Shown here: positions 17,064 to 27,494 of the stretch, in pieces
Layout: every line of letters starts with the position of its first letter
Position numbering within the stretch: position 1 is the first letter of the stretch
Assembly (NCBI GenBank): GCA_939800445.1
Contig: CALNGU010000010.1
Location: 1 to 41,014 of the forward strand
Direction: 5' to 3'
DNA length: 41,014 nucleotides
From: an uncultured Bacteroidaceae bacterium
GTDB lineage: Bacteria > Bacteroidota > Bacteroidia > Bacteroidales > Bacteroidaceae
Program-made: the position numbers and the translations under genes
The notes under the pieces: model-generated
Database searches by the model: none
What the model was told of the DNA's origin: nothing
Seen by the model: the letters and a program-made list of their open reading frames with translations, nothing else

Positions 17064-19241
17064 TCAATTCCCGTTCTCGGAGATGAATTTAATCCTGACG
17101 AGCCTGACTTCTTCCTCCGTGAAATCGTCACCGAGCTCCTTCATCGCATCGTCAATGCTGTCAGTCTCGGATTCCTTGAAATAGTCATAGATGTCCTCAA
17201 GGTGGTAGTCGTCCATCACTTCGTTCAAGAAATAGTCGATGTTTATCTTGGTTCCTGAATTCACTATTGAATCCAGCTGGTCAAGCAGTTCGTTGAAGTC
17301 CAAATCATTGAACTTGGCAATGTCATAGAGCGATTGCCTGCGGTCGATGCTTTGGATGATTGCCAGTTTCTTTTTAGACTTGTCGGGCTTGGTCTTTACA
17401 CGGAAATCCTCCGGGCGGATGATGTCATTCTCCTCACAGTGCCTCTTTATGAGCTCGCAGAACTCTTTTCCGTAACGTTTGGCCTTGCCTGCCCCGACAC
17501 CAGGTATGTTCTGGAGTTCCTCAATGGTTATGGGGTAAGTCGTTGCCATCTCCTCCAGCGACGGGTCTTGAAAGATGACGTATGGTGGCAGGTTGTGCTT
17601 GCTGGCAATCTTCTTGCGGAGGTCGTTGAGCATGGAATACAGGGCGGGGTCGGCCGCACTAACACCACCCGACTTCTCGGGTGCTTCATCCATCTCCTCA
17701 AAATCATTGTCCTCGGTGATTTTGAACGACACCGGGTGTTTCAAGAACTTCTTTCCGGCATCAGTCAACTTGAGGACACCGTAATTCTCCACTTCTTTTT
17801 CCAGATAGCCTGCAATGACTGCTTGGCGGATGACTGCGTTCCAAGTTTTTTCTTCCTGGTCCACACCACTGCCATAGACTTCCAGTTCGTCGTGCAGGTG
17901 GTCTTGTATCTCGGACGTTTCTTTGCCGAGGATTACGTCAATGATATATTCTGTCTTGAATTTCTCTTTAACTGCCTTGACCGTCTCAAGTACAAGGCTC
18001 AACATCTCTTTTGCTTCCACTTGTTTCTTAGGGTTTAAGCAATTGTCACAGTTGCCACAATTGGTTTCTGTGTACTCTTCACCAAAATAATGTAATAGAA
18101 CTTTTCTTCTGCAAACGGAGGACTCGGCATAGGCTGCGGTCTCGAGGAGAAGCTGTTTGCCTATCTCCTGCTCGGCAAGCGGTTTGCCTTGCATGAACTT
18201 CTCGAGCTTCTGCAAGTCCTTGTTAGTGTAAAACGTGATGCACAGTCCCTCGCCGCCGTCACGTCCCGCGCGGCCTGTCTCCTGATAGTAACCCTCGAGG
18301 CTCTTGGGTATGTCATAATGGATTACGTAACGGACATCCGGCTTGTCGATACCCATGCCGAAAGCGATGGTCGCGACGATGACATCGACGGTTTCCATTA
18401 TGAATGCATCCTGGTTTGCCGACCTGGCAGCAGAGTCCATCCCTGCATGATAAGGCAACGCTTTTATCCCGTTTGCCACCAGGATCTCCGCCAGCTCTTC
18501 CACCTCCTTGCGGCTAAGGCAGTAGATGATGCCCGACTTTCCCTCGTGCTTTTTGATGAATTTTATTATTTCCTTATCGACATTCGCCGTTTTTGGACGC
18601 ACCTCATAATAGAGGTTCGGACGGTTGAATGAGGACTTGAAAACTTTGGCATCCATCATTCCAAGGTTTTTCTGTATGTCATGCTGCACCTTAGGTGTGG
18701 CGGTCGCCGTCAGGGCAATCAAAGGAGCACGTCCGATTTCGTTTATAATAGGACGAATGTTCCTATACTCCGGACGGAAATCGTGCCCCCACTCTGAAAT
18801 GCAATGTGACTCGTCAACGGCATAAAAGGAGATTTTGACGGAACGTAGGAACTCTATGTTGTCCTCTTTCGTCAACGATTCCGGGGCAATGTACAACAGC
18901 TTCGTTTTGCCGCTGACAATATCCGACTTGACCGTGTCTATCGCTGACTTTGACAAGGAGGAATTGATGAAGTGTGCCACCCCGTCTTCCTCACTGAAGT
19001 TCCTCATGGCATCGACTTGGTTTTTCATCAAGGCGATGAGAGGCGAAATCACTATCGCAGTGCCTTCCATCAGCAATGACGGCAATTGGTAGCACAACGA
19101 TTTGCCTCCGCCCGTAGGCATGAGGACGAAAGTGTCGTTGCCTTCAAGCAAATTCCTGATTATTGCCTCCTGATTGCCCTTGAATTTGTCAAAACCGAAA
19201 TGCTTCTTCAGCTCGGCCGTCAAGTCTAAATTATCTGCCAT
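17064..19241 (-). CDS. recQ: ATP-dependent DNA helicase RecQ
   Basis: RecQ unwinds DNA 3'-5' in recombination and repair. The 725-residue protein is slightly longer than E. coli RecQ. Walker A is MPTGGGKSLCYQLP, the DExH box is AVDESHCISEWGHDFRPEY, and motif VI is YYQETGRAGRDG. The RQC zinc site is present (CRRKVLLHYFGEEYTETNCGNC, in segments), followed by a winged helix. An HRDC domain lies at about 525-610 (LRKKIASKHNLPPYVIF, IPGVGAGKAKRYG). The last ~110 residues, rich in acidic and Lys residues, are an extra C-terminal region. It follows tig-clpP-clpX with its own TATCTTTG element at 19290-19283. Confidence 0.97.
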   Translation of the reverse strand: MADNLDLTAELKKHFGFDKFKGNQEAIIRNLLEGNDTFVLMPTGGGKSLCYQLPSLLMEGTAIVISPLIALMKNQVDAMRNFSEEDGVAHFINSSLSKSAIDTVKSDIVSGKTKLLYIAPESLTKEDNIEFLRSVKISFYAVDESHCISEWGHDFRPEYRNIRPIINEIGRAPLIALTATATPKVQHDIQKNLGMMDAKVFKSSFNRPNLYYEVRPKTANVDKEIIKFIKKHEGKSGIIYCLSRKEVEELAEILVANGIKALPYHAGMDSAARSANQDAFIMETVDVIVATIAFGMGIDKPDVRYVIHYDIPKSLEGYYQETGRAGRDGGEGLCITFYTNKDLQKLEKFMQGKPLAEQEIGKQLLLETAAYAESSVCRRKVLLHYFGEEYTETNCGNCDNCLNPKKQVEAKEMLSLVLETVKAVKEKFKTEYIIDVILGKETSEIQDHLHDELEVYGSGVDQEEKTWNAVIRQAVIAGYLEKEVENYGVLKLTDAGKKFLKHPVSFKITEDNDFEEMDEAPEKSGGVSAADPALYSMLNDLRKKIASKHNLPPYVIFQDPSLEEMATTYPITIEELQNIPGVGAGKAKRYGKEFCELIKRHCEENDIIRPEDFRVKTKPDKSKKKLAIIQSIDRRQSLYDIAKFNDLDFNELLDQLDSIVNSGTKINIDYFLNEVMDDYHLEDIYDYFKESETDSIDDAMKELGDDFTEEEVRLVRIKFISENGN

Positions 19242-19282
19242 AGTAGAATGTCTGTTTAGGTCAAACCGGGTTTAGCCCTAAA

Positions 19283-19290
19283 CAAAGATA
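19283..19290 (-). promoter_or_regulatory. -7 element of recQ
   Basis: TATCTTTG on the minus strand, 42 bp before the recQ start codon. A TTTG lies only 16 bp further upstream, shorter than the usual spacing. Confidence 0.45.
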
Positions 19291-19335
19291 TAAACTATTT
19301 AAAACACAAATAGCATTCTAAAGCAAATTTATCTC

Positions 19336-20574
19336 TCAAATACTGTTGGCCAGTTTAGCGAGGTTAGCCTTCTCGACCTGATGCTTGGCATAGTCGAGCG
19401 TGACTTCGTAGGAGTCCACGTTTTCAGAAGGCAACTCATACATGACATCCATCATGATAGTCTCGACAATCGAGCGCAGCCCACGTGCGCCGAGCCTGAA
19501 CTCGACAGCCTTGTCCACGACGTAATCAAGCACATCATCGTCAAACTTGAGGGCAATGCCGTCCATCTCGAACAGCTTGACGTATTGCTTGACAATCGAG
19601 TTCTTTGGCTCAGTCAAGATTTGCCGCAGGGCGTGCCTGTCAAGCGGGTTGAGGTAGGTCAGGATAGGCAACCTTCCGATGATTTCGGGGATTAGGCCGA
19701 AGGATTTCAAATCCTGAGGCGAGACATACTGCATGAGGTTGTTGCGATCCACTTTAGCAGTATTCTCCACGGCACCAAAGCCTACGACATGAGTGTTAAG
19801 CCTCTGGGCTATCTTCTTCTCTATGCCGTCGAATGCGCCGCCACAGATGAAGAGTATTTCTTTGGTATCCACTTGGATGAATTTCTGCTCAGGATGCTTG
19901 CGGCCTCCCTCTGGCGGAACGTTCACGATAGACCCTTCAAGCAATTTGAGAAGTGCCTGCTGCACTCCCTCGCCGCTCACATCACGGGTGATTGAGGGGT
20001 TGTCGCCTTTGCGCGCTATCTTGTCAATCTCGTCAATGAACACTATGCCGCGCTGGGCTTGCTTGACATCATAGTCCGCCACTTGCAACAGCCTCGACAA
20101 AAGGCTCTCGACATCCTCACCCACATAGCCGGCTTGAGTCAGCACGGTGGCATCGACAATCGTGAACGGCACTTTGAGCATCCGCGCTATTGTCCGTGCC
20201 AGCAATGTCTTGCCTGTGCCGGTGCTGCCTACCATTATTATATTGGACTTCTCTATCTCAACCTCGTCACCATTGTCCACCTGCATCAGCCTCTTGTAAT
20301 GGTTGTAGACAGCCACTGAGAGGAAACGCTTGGCATCGTCCTGCCCGATGACGTACTGGTCGAGATATTCCTTTATTTCTTTCGGTTTAGGCACACTGTC
20401 GATATGGAACGGTTCATCTTCACCGCCGTGCTTCTTCAGCACCTCGTCAGAGACTTCGGCAGCCCTGTGGGCGCAATCGTTGCAAATGAAGCCCGACTGC
20501 CCGGACAAAAGCAAAGCGACCTCATCCTCGGAACGTCCGCAGAACGAACATTTATTAATCTTCCTTTTTTCCAA
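19336..20574 (-). CDS. clpX: ATP-dependent Clp protease ATP-binding subunit ClpX
   Basis: ClpX is the AAA+ unfoldase that feeds substrates to ClpP. The 412-residue protein has the N-terminal zinc-binding domain (Cys9, Cys12, Cys31, Cys34), Walker A GSTGTGKT (116-123), the pore loop AGYVGEDVE, Walker [14 protein letters not shown] and sensor [14 protein letters not shown]. It begins 2 nt after the clpP stop, so the two are certainly co-transcribed. The tig-clpP-clpX-recQ order is one I know from other Bacteroidales. Confidence 0.98.
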   Translation of the reverse strand: MEKRKINKCSFCGRSEDEVALLLSGQSGFICNDCAHRAAEVSDEVLKKHGGEDEPFHIDSVPKPKEIKEYLDQYVIGQDDAKRFLSVAVYNHYKRLMQVDNGDEVEIEKSNIIMVGSTGTGKTLLARTIARMLKVPFTIVDATVLTQAGYVGEDVESLLSRLLQVADYDVKQAQRGIVFIDEIDKIARKGDNPSITRDVSGEGVQQALLKLLEGSIVNVPPEGGRKHPEQKFIQVDTKEILFICGGAFDGIEKKIAQRLNTHVVGFGAVENTAKVDRNNLMQYVSPQDLKSFGLIPEIIGRLPILTYLNPLDRHALRQILTEPKNSIVKQYVKLFEMDGIALKFDDDVLDYVVDKAVEFRLGARGLRSIVETIMMDVMYELPSENVDSYEVTLDYAKHQVEKANLAKLANSI

Positions 20575-20576
20575 GA

Positions 20577-21245
20577 TTATTGCTGCTTTTTGGTAAAGAT
20601 GCTGTCAATCATGCCATACTCCAATGCTTCCTGCGCCGTCATCCAATAGTCGCGGTCAGAGTCTTTCTCGACCTTGGCATAATCGGTGTGGGAGTGTTCC
20701 GAGATGATGGTATAGAGTTCCTTCTTCAACTTCATAATCTCACGGGCAGTGATTTCGATGTCAGAAGCCTGCCCCTGCGCCCCGCCAAGCGGCTGGTGAA
20801 TCATCACACGCGAATGGGTCAACGCCGAGCGTTTGCCCTCCTTGCCGGCAACGAGCAAGACCGCAGCCATAGATGCCGCCATGCCTGTGCAAATAGTCGC
20901 CACATCGCTGGAGATGAACTGCATCGTGTCATATATGCCCAATCCGGCATAGACCGAACCGCCAGGGGAGTTGATGTAGATTGATATGTCCTTGCCCGGA
21001 TCAACAGAGTCCAAGTAGAGCAACTGTGCCTGGAGCGTGTTGGCTGTGTAGTCGTCAATCTGCGTGCCGAGGAAGATTATCCTGTCCATCATCAGACGCG
21101 AAAACACGTCGAGCTGCGTCACATTCAACTGACGCTCCTCCAGTATATATGGATTCAAATAGTTAGCCTGGGCACTAACAACGTCATCAAAGACCTGGCC
21201 GTTGATGCCCAAGTGCTTCACTGCGAATTTTCTGAAATCGTTCAT
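20577..21245 (-). CDS. clpP: ATP-dependent Clp protease proteolytic subunit ClpP
   Basis: ClpP forms the tetradecameric protease chamber. The 222-residue protein carries the triad Ser125 (GMAASMAA), His150 (MIHQPLGG) and Asp199 (SDRDYWM), with spacing matching the E. coli enzyme. [18 protein letters not shown] is also intact. The N-terminal ~30 residues are longer than the mature enzyme and may be a processed propeptide. It lies between tig and clpX on the minus strand. Confidence 0.98.
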   Translation of the reverse strand: MNDFRKFAVKHLGINGQVFDDVVSAQANYLNPYILEERQLNVTQLDVFSRLMMDRIIFLGTQIDDYTANTLQAQLLYLDSVDPGKDISIYINSPGGSVYAGLGIYDTMQFISSDVATICTGMAASMAAVLLVAGKEGKRSALTHSRVMIHQPLGGAQGQASDIEITAREIMKLKKELYTIISEHSHTDYAKVEKDSDRDYWMTAQEALEYGMIDSIFTKKQQ

Positions 21246-21338
21246 ATGAAATTACTTATCATTAGTGTCAACGCAGGGGAGCCCCTCAACCCGTAGGAAC
21301 AGATCAAAGAACTCCCCCGCCCTGTGTCAGTCCGGCAC

Positions 21339-22694
21339 TTACTCGAACATCTTGGTGAATTCCTCCATGTCGATGCCCTTGTGCTCAAGCGTCACCTTGT
21401 CCTTCAAAGCGACTGCGAGCTTCGCCTCTATGGCGCGATCGACCATGGCCTGCACCGTCTCCTGCTTTTTCAACATTTCGTTGGCATAGTTGTTGAGCAT
21501 ATCCTCGGGGAGGTTAATCATGCCATATTGTGCGAATTGCGCTATTGTCGTCTTCTTCGCCTGCTCGACGATGTCGTTTTGCTCGACCTTGATTTCGTTT
21601 TCCTTGACGAGTTGTTCCTTGATCAAGTGCCAAGTCAGCTCCTCGATGCTCTTGTCATAGTTTTCAGTTACGAACTCCTCACCCTTGTCACGGTTGTTGA
21701 GCAACATTATCTTCTTGAGGAGCGCGTCGTTGAATTCGAGCTTGCCGATTTTCGACACGAGCAGATTCCTCACATCGACAAGGAATTTGTAGTCGCTGTC
21801 GCCGACAAGCTGCGTCTGGATTGTCTCACGGATTTTCGACTTGAACTCCTCCTCCGTCTTGACCGTATCCTTGCCGAACACTTCATCAAACAATTCCTGC
21901 GTCAGCTCTGCCTCGACGAAACGGGTAATCTCGTTGATTTGGAACGAGAAGTCGCCCTTGTATTCCTCGACCTTCTCCTTGTCAATCTTCAGGAACGATG
22001 AAAGCTCGACAGCAGAACCGTCGTAAGCCTTGTAGGGGTTGAACGTCACGACAGCCCCCACCTTTGCAGCCGCGAAGAGTGACTTCTGCTCGTCGGCTTT
22101 GAAGTAGGACGGCATCATCACCACGTCCTCGACCTGCAAACCGCCGTCCTTGACGTTGCCATCGGCATCAAGCTCGGCGATGTGGCCTTTGAGCATATCC
22201 CTGTCCTGGTATTCCTCAACCTTTTCGTACTTGCCGCCGCGCTGCCTGTAGGAAGACACCTGGCGGTCAACCATCTCGTCAGAGACGTTGATGTCGTAGT
22301 AGGGGACGACATCGTCCTTGGACAGCTCGGTCGCGAACTCGGGAGCGAGTGCCAAATCAAAGACGAACTCGAATTCCTCCTGGTGGTCAAAGTCCACCGG
22401 CTGCTGCTTCTCCTCGTCGGGGAGCGGCTCACCAAGCACCTTGAGGTTGTTTTCCCTGATGTATTCAAAGACCTTCTCCTGCAACATCTTGTTGATTTCC
22501 TCGGCCATGACGCCGCGTCCAAACTGTTTCTTGACCAGCCCCATCGGCACCATGCCGGGGCGGAAACCTGGCATATTCACGTTCTGGCGCAATTTCTTCA
22601 ACGCCTTGTCAACCTTCTCCTGGTAGTCAGACTTATCTAATTTCACCGTGAGCGTCGCACTCACCTTGTCCGTGTTTTGCAATGAAATGTTCAT
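21339..22694 (-). CDS. tig: Trigger factor
   Basis: Trigger factor is the ribosome-bound chaperone at the exit tunnel. The 451-residue protein has the N-terminal ribosome-binding domain with MPGFRPGMVPMGLVKKQFG (about residues 42-60), the L23-docking signature region. The middle segment is degenerate for the PPIase motif, as is usual in Bacteroidota. The long helical C-terminal domain makes up the substrate cradle. It starts the tig-clpP-clpX cluster, 93 bp ahead of clpP, from a well-formed promoter at 22745-22776. Confidence 0.95.
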   Translation of the reverse strand: MNISLQNTDKVSATLTVKLDKSDYQEKVDKALKKLRQNVNMPGFRPGMVPMGLVKKQFGRGVMAEEINKMLQEKVFEYIRENNLKVLGEPLPDEEKQQPVDFDHQEEFEFVFDLALAPEFATELSKDDVVPYYDINVSDEMVDRQVSSYRQRGGKYEKVEEYQDRDMLKGHIAELDADGNVKDGGLQVEDVVMMPSYFKADEQKSLFAAAKVGAVVTFNPYKAYDGSAVELSSFLKIDKEKVEEYKGDFSFQINEITRFVEAELTQELFDEVFGKDTVKTEEEFKSKIRETIQTQLVGDSDYKFLVDVRNLLVSKIGKLEFNDALLKKIMLLNNRDKGEEFVTENYDKSIEELTWHLIKEQLVKENEIKVEQNDIVEQAKKTTIAQFAQYGMINLPEDMLNNYANEMLKKQETVQAMVDRAIEAKLAVALKDKVTLEHKGIDMEEFTKMFE

Positions 22695-22744
22695 TCCTGT
22701 CTGTTATTTTATATTATGATTAGTCACTTTCAACATTTGAGGTG

Positions 22745-22776
22745 CAAAAATAAACTTAACTATTTTATTTATCAAA
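22745..22776 (-). promoter_or_regulatory. Promoter of tig
   Basis: On the minus strand TTTG (22776-22773), a 20-bp spacer and TATTTTTG (22752-22745), a full Bacteroidota match. The leader to the tig start would be about 45 nt. Confidence 0.75.
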
Positions 22777-22860
22777 CTTTTGCCGCCACAAATTGCCCCA
22801 ACGCGCCCCACGGCCGCGTCGTGCCGCCCCATGCCGGCAAGCGGGCAAGCCCCCGCCACG

Positions 22861-22944
22861 GCTCGGCGAATCAAAATCCTGACTCGGTGAGTCAGCGGCG
22901 CAGCTCGGTGAATCAAAATCCTGACTCACCGAGTCAAACGCGCC
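22861..22944. repeat. 21-bp dyad array, ACTCGGTGAGT family
   Basis: Four 21-bp units start at 22861, 22882, 22903 and 22924, with consensus RCTCGGTGARTCA then a variable 8 bp. Units 1 and 3 share GAATCAAAATCCTG, so the array also reads as two 42-bp repeats. Unit 4 has the inverted centre (ACTCACCGAGTCA). Its GCTCGGCGA unit resembles the head of the TTGTTAGT arrays at 12033 and 35516. It lies between the divergent tig and aroC genes. Confidence 0.8.
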
Positions 22945-23031
22945 CTCTCCCCGTGCCGCTGCAATGAGGCCGGAGGCCGTCGGAAACGTCCGCATTGCCG
23001 TCGGGAGCACCGCCGCAGGCCATCGCCGGCA

Positions 23032-23141
23032 GCATTGCATGATAGCGGCAAAAACATCGTATGCTAATGGCAGAAACATTGTATGCTAAGGGCGGAAACA
23101 TTGTATGCTGAGGGGAGAAACACCGTATGTTTTTCCAAACA
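23032..23141. repeat. 22-bp array, GCATTGTATGC family, copy 1
   Basis: Five units start at 23032, 23054, 23076, 23098 and 23120 with an exact 22-bp step. The consensus is RCATTGTATGCTaagGGCGGAA; the last unit is decayed. The same motif and step recur at 30584-30670. It lies about 90 bp before the aroC promoter. Confidence 0.85.
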
Positions 23142-23209
23142 ACGGCCGACATCTTGGCGGAAAGGGAGCGGGAGGCAATTATATTACATTTTTATTTATT
23201 GGGATGGGG

Positions 23210-23239
23210 TTTGAAGTCTCCGTTCTTTTCATATATTTG
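23210..23239 (+). promoter_or_regulatory. Promoter of aroC
   Basis: TTTG (23210-23213), an 18-bp spacer and TATATTTG (23232-23239) match the Bacteroidota promoter, 26 bp before the aroC ATG. Confidence 0.7.
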
Positions 23240-23265
23240 TAAGGTAACATAAAATTCATGCAGAT

Positions 23266-24342
23266 ATGTTTAACTCTTTTGGCAACATCATCAGGCTCAC
23301 GACATTTGGCGAATCACACGGCAAGTGCATCGGAGGAGTCTTGGACGGCTACCCGTCGGGCATCGTCATAGACGAAGCCTTCATAGCACGCGAGATGCAA
23401 CGGCGCAGGCCGGGGCAGTCGGAAATCACAACCAACCGCAACGAGAGGGACGATGTCGAGATACTCTCGGGCGTGTTCAACGGCCGCTCGACCGGTGCAC
23501 CGATAGCTTACGTCATCTGGAACAGGGACGCGAGGCCGGAAGAATACGAGAAAGTCAAGTCGGTCTACCGCCCGTCGCACGCCGACTACACGTACCAATT
23601 AAAATATGGTATACGCGACTACCGTGGGGGCGGACGCTCGTCGGCACGCGAGACTTCGGCAAGAAGTGTAGCCGGCGCGCTGGCCAAGATGGCACTGAGG
23701 CAGCTGGGTATCGAGATATACGCATTCACATCGCAAGTCGGTCCCATCAAGATGGACAGGGACTACAGCGGGGTGGACTTCGACCTCATCGACAAGACAC
23801 CCGTGCGCTGCCCCGACATGGCGGTGGCCGAGCAGATGATTGACTACCTGAAAGGCATAAAGGCCAACGGCGACTCTATCGGCGGCACGGTCTCGTGCGT
23901 CATCAAGAACTGCCCGATAGGCCTCGGTGAGCCCGTCTACATGAAACTGCACGCCCAGCTCGGCAACGCGATGCTCAGCATCAATGCAGCAAAGGCATTC
24001 GAGTACGGCGACGGATTTGACGGCATCGAGCTGACGGGGTCGCAGCAAAATGACGTTTTCTACAACAACCACGGCTACATCACCACGCGCACCAACCACT
24101 CGGGAGGCATCCAGGGGGGCATCAGCAACGGCCAGGACATCTTCTTCAGAGTGCTGTTCAAGCCGTCGGCCACGATTTCCAAGAGCCAGTCAACCGTCAA
24201 CGACAAGGGCGAGCAGGTTGACCTCAAAGTCAACGGGCGGCATGACCCGTGCGTCCTGCCGAGAGCCGTGCCGGTCGTCGAGGCGATGGCTTCGCTGGTG
24301 TTGCTTGACTTCTATCTGTTGGACAAGACAAGACAATTATAA
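23266..24342 (+). CDS. aroC: Chorismate synthase (AroC)
   Basis: AroC converts 5-enolpyruvylshikimate 3-phosphate to chorismate using reduced FMN. The 358-residue length fits. Signature stretches are [19 protein letters not shown] near residue 13, [50 protein letters not shown] and [16 protein letters not shown], with [19 protein letters not shown] near the end. The start is fixed by a promoter ending 26 bp upstream. The dipeptidase gene begins 3 nt after its stop, so they form an operon. Confidence 0.98.
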   Translation: MFNSFGNIIRLTTFGESHGKCIGGVLDGYPSGIVIDEAFIAREMQRRRPGQSEITTNRNERDDVEILSGVFNGRSTGAPIAYVIWNRDARPEEYEKVKSVYRPSHADYTYQLKYGIRDYRGGGRSSARETSARSVAGALAKMALRQLGIEIYAFTSQVGPIKMDRDYSGVDFDLIDKTPVRCPDMAVAEQMIDYLKGIKANGDSIGGTVSCVIKNCPIGLGEPVYMKLHAQLGNAMLSINAAKAFEYGDGFDGIELTGSQQNDVFYNNHGYITTRTNHSGGIQGGISNGQDIFFRVLFKPSATISKSQSTVNDKGEQVDLKVNGRHDPCVLPRAVPVVEAMASLVLLDFYLLDKTRQL

Positions 24343-24344
24343 AT

Positions 24345-25694
24345 ATGGAAGAGACAAAAGAGTTGGACGCATTCTACAAGGATTTATTTGATTTGATACG
24401 CATCCCGTCCATCAGTTCTGACAAGACGAGAAAAGATGATATGCACCGTTGTGCCCGGCTGTGGAAGGACATCCTCCTCAATGCCGGCGCGGACAAGGCG
24501 GAGGTGATGCCGACAGAGGGAAACCCTGTCGTCTTCGCCGAGAAGAGGATTGACGGGGCGCAACGCACCGTGCTGGTCTACGGCCACTATGACGTCATGC
24601 CGGCCGACCCTGTCGAGCTGTGGCAGACCGACCCGTTTGAACCGACAATCAAGGATGGCCGCCTCTGGGCACGCGGTGCCGATGACGACAAGGGGCAATC
24701 GTTCATCCAGCTGAAAGCGTTCCAGCAACTCGTCGCGTCGGGCGAGCTGAAGCACAACGTCAAGTTCATCCTTGAGGGAGAGGAGGAAATCGGCTCGCCA
24801 TCACTGGAGGCATTCTGCCGCAATCACCGCGATTTGTTGCAGTGCGACATGATCCTGGTCTCAGACACCAGTATGCTCGACAAAGACCTCCCGTCAATCA
24901 CGACCGGGCTGCGCGGCCTCGCCTACTGGCAGATAGAAGTGACGGGACCGTGCCGTGACCTGCATTCGGGACACTTCGGCGGTGCTGTCGCCAACCCAAT
25001 CAACGAACTCTGCAAACTGCTGGCAGGCATGACCGACAACGGGCGCATCACCATCCCAGGTTTCTACGACGACGTTGTCGAACTGTCACCGAGGGAAAGG
25101 GAAATGATAGCGCAAATCCCATTCGACCTCGAAAAGTACAAAGCCAACATAGGCATCAACGAGGTGCACGGCGAGCCTGGCTATTCGACGATAGAGCGCA
25201 ACAGCTGCCGCCCGTCATTTGACATTTGCGGCATCTGGGGCGGATACACCGGCGAAGGAGCAAAGACGGTGCTGCCGTCAAAAGCGTATGCGAAAGTCTC
25301 ATGCCGCCTTGTTCCCGACCAGGATTATGAGAAGATTTCGCGACTGTTCTGCGATTACGTCAAATCCATCACCCCCGATTATGTCAAAATTGAAGTGACC
25401 CCGCTCCATGGAGGCGAGGGCTATCTGTTCCCGATAACCCACCCCGCCTACCCCGCAGCGGAAGCAGCTTTCAAAAAGGCCTTTGGCAAAGAGCCACTGG
25501 CAGTGAGACGCGGGGGCAGCATCCCCATCATATCCACATTTGAAAAGGTGCTGGGAGTCAAAACCATCCTGATGGGCTTCGGTCTGGAATCAAACGCGAT
25601 ACACTCACCCAACGAGAATATGCAACTTGAGATGTTTGACAAGGGTATCGAGGCAGTTAAGGAGTTCCACAGGCAATACGACATGATAGGTTAA
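24345..25694 (+). CDS. M20 family dipeptidase/peptidase
   Basis: The 449-residue zinc peptidase belongs to the M20 (PepV/CNDP-like) family of dipeptidases. Metal ligands and catalytic residues are present: VLVYGHYDVMP (His81, Asp83), ARGADDDKG (110-117, bridging Asp), LEGEEEIGS (144-151, catalytic and metal Glu) and the lid-domain segment RDLHSGHFGGAVANP. RRGGSIPI near the end matches the family's C-terminal substrate/metal region. No signal peptide is seen, so it is cytoplasmic. It is the second gene of the aroC operon; the pairing has no clear metabolic link. Confidence 0.92.
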   Translation: MEETKELDAFYKDLFDLIRIPSISSDKTRKDDMHRCARLWKDILLNAGADKAEVMPTEGNPVVFAEKRIDGAQRTVLVYGHYDVMPADPVELWQTDPFEPTIKDGRLWARGADDDKGQSFIQLKAFQQLVASGELKHNVKFILEGEEEIGSPSLEAFCRNHRDLLQCDMILVSDTSMLDKDLPSITTGLRGLAYWQIEVTGPCRDLHSGHFGGAVANPINELCKLLAGMTDNGRITIPGFYDDVVELSPREREMIAQIPFDLEKYKANIGINEVHGEPGYSTIERNSCRPSFDICGIWGGYTGEGAKTVLPSKAYAKVSCRLVPDQDYEKISRLFCDYVKSITPDYVKIEVTPLHGGEGYLFPITHPAYPAAEAAFKKAFGKEPLAVRRGGSIPIISTFEKVLGVKTILMGFGLESNAIHSPNENMQLEMFDKGIEAVKEFHRQYDMIG

Positions 25695-25778
25695 ACTCTT
25701 ACTAAAAACTTTTATTATAAAAGAAAAAGAACGAAATTTGCACAGACATTAGTACAACTAACTTAAAACAACAATACA

Positions 25779-27422
25779 ATGACAAAGAGTGCTTTGCAAA
25801 TCGCAAGGGCATCCTACCAACCCAAGATGCCCAAGTCTCTGAAAGGATTCACCAAAGCTGTCGAAGGTGAGAAGACACAATCTGTCGCCGACCAAGAGGA
25901 GATCAAAAAACTGTTCCCCAACACTTATGGTATGCCGACCATACGCTTTGAGGAAACAAACGAAAAGGTGGAATATCCAGCCATCAACGTAGGTGTCATC
26001 CTCTCGGGTGGACAAGCACCTGGCGGACACAATGTCATCTCAGGTTTGTTTGACGGCATCAAAAGCCTCAACCCCGCAAGCAGGCTCTACGGCTTCATCC
26101 TTGGTCCTGGCGGGTTGGTTGACCACAACTACAAGGAGCTGACTGCCGACATCATCGATGAGTACAGGAACACTGGCGGATTCGACATCATCGGCTCAGG
26201 CAGAACCAAGCTGGAGAAGAAAGAGCAATTCGACAAAGGATTAGAGATACTGAAAGAGCTGGACATAAAAGCCCTTGTCATAATAGGTGGTGATGACTCG
26301 AACACGAATGCCTGTGTTCTTGCCGAATACTACGCGTCAATCAACGCGGGAGTCCAAGTAATCGGATGCCCGAAGACTATCGACGGCGACTTGAAGAACG
26401 CCATGATAGAAACGTCATTCGGATTCGACACAGCCTGCAAAGTATATTCAGAAGTCATCGGCAACATCCAGCGCGACTGCAATTCAGCCCGCAAGTACTG
26501 GCATTTCATCAAACTGATGGGACGTTCGGCCTCGCACATCGCATTGGAGTGTGCCCTGCAAGTGCAGCCCAACATCTGCATCGTCTCCGAAGAGGTTGAA
26601 GCGAAGAATTATTCATTGGACGACATCGTCACGCAGATTGCCGAAATCGTAGCAAAGAGAGCTGAGAATGGGGACAACTTTGGTACAGTCCTCATCCCAG
26701 AAGGCCTCATCGAATTCATCCCGGCAATGAAGAAACTCATCGCCGAGCTGAACGACTTCCTCGCCGGCAACAAAGAGTTCGCAATGATTAAGAAGTCACA
26801 ACAGAGGGAATACATCATCTCGAAACTCTCACCCGAAAACTCTGCGATATACGCAAGCCTTCCTGAAGGTGTCGCACGCCAGCTCTCACTTGACAGAGAC
26901 CCGCACGGAAATGTCCAAGTGTCGTTGATCGAGACAGAGAAACTCCTCTCTGAAATGGTAGGCCGCAAACTCGCCGAGTGGAAAGAACAAGGCAAATACG
27001 TCGGCAAGTTCTCAGCCCTCCACCACTTCTTCGGCTACGAAGGCAGGTGCGCTACCCCGTCTAACTTCGATGCAGACTACTGCTACTCCTTGGGCGTGAC
27101 AGCTTCACGACTGATAGCAAACGGTAAAACCGGCTATATGTCACTGGTACAAAACACCACTGCCCCTGCCGACAACTGGATTGCCGGTGGCGTGCCTATC
27201 ACCATGATGATGAACATGGAGAAGAGAAGCGGTGAAATGAAGCCTGTCATACAAAAGGCACTCGTTGACCTGAACGGGAAGCCGTTCAAGACCTTCGCTG
27301 CCAACAGAGACAATTGGGCGATGAACACCGAGTACGTCTATCCTGGTCCGATACAATACTTCGGTCCAACCGAAGTCTGCGACCAGCCGACCAAGACACT
27401 GCAATTGGAACACAGCAAATAA
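25779..27422 (+). CDS. pfp: Diphosphate--fructose-6-phosphate 1-phosphotransferase
   Basis: This is a PPi-dependent phosphofructokinase, reversible and able to replace ATP-PFK in glycolysis. The 547-residue length matches the long PFP clade (plant beta-subunit-like). Visible motifs are [19 protein letters not shown] (phosphate binding), [12 protein letters not shown] (the GGDD Asp marks PPi specificity), [11 protein letters not shown] (catalytic TIDGD) and [15 protein letters not shown]. It has an 84-bp AT-rich leader and a strong terminator after the stop. Class II aldolase, the next glycolytic enzyme, lies about 4.4 kb downstream on the other strand. Confidence 0.97.
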   Translation: MTKSALQIARASYQPKMPKSLKGFTKAVEGEKTQSVADQEEIKKLFPNTYGMPTIRFEETNEKVEYPAINVGVILSGGQAPGGHNVISGLFDGIKSLNPASRLYGFILGPGGLVDHNYKELTADIIDEYRNTGGFDIIGSGRTKLEKKEQFDKGLEILKELDIKALVIIGGDDSNTNACVLAEYYASINAGVQVIGCPKTIDGDLKNAMIETSFGFDTACKVYSEVIGNIQRDCNSARKYWHFIKLMGRSASHIALECALQVQPNICIVSEEVEAKNYSLDDIVTQIAEIVAKRAENGDNFGTVLIPEGLIEFIPAMKKLIAELNDFLAGNKEFAMIKKSQQREYIISKLSPENSAIYASLPEGVARQLSLDRDPHGNVQVSLIETEKLLSEMVGRKLAEWKEQGKYVGKFSALHHFFGYEGRCATPSNFDADYCYSLGVTASRLIANGKTGYMSLVQNTTAPADNWIAGGVPITMMMNMEKRSGEMKPVIQKALVDLNGKPFKTFAANRDNWAMNTEYVYPGPIQYFGPTEVCDQPTKTLQLEHSK

Positions 27423-27441
27423 CACTCAAAACCATGCGAAG

Positions 27442-27477
27442 AAAGTATGCGGGCAAAACCATGCCCGCATACTTTTT
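27442..27477 (+). terminator. Terminator of pfp
   Basis: A perfect 14-bp stem (27442-27455 with 27462-27475, 6-nt loop) runs into TTTTT, 20 nt past the pfp stop. Confidence 0.92.
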
Positions 27478-27494
27478 ATTTAATCTACTTGAAA

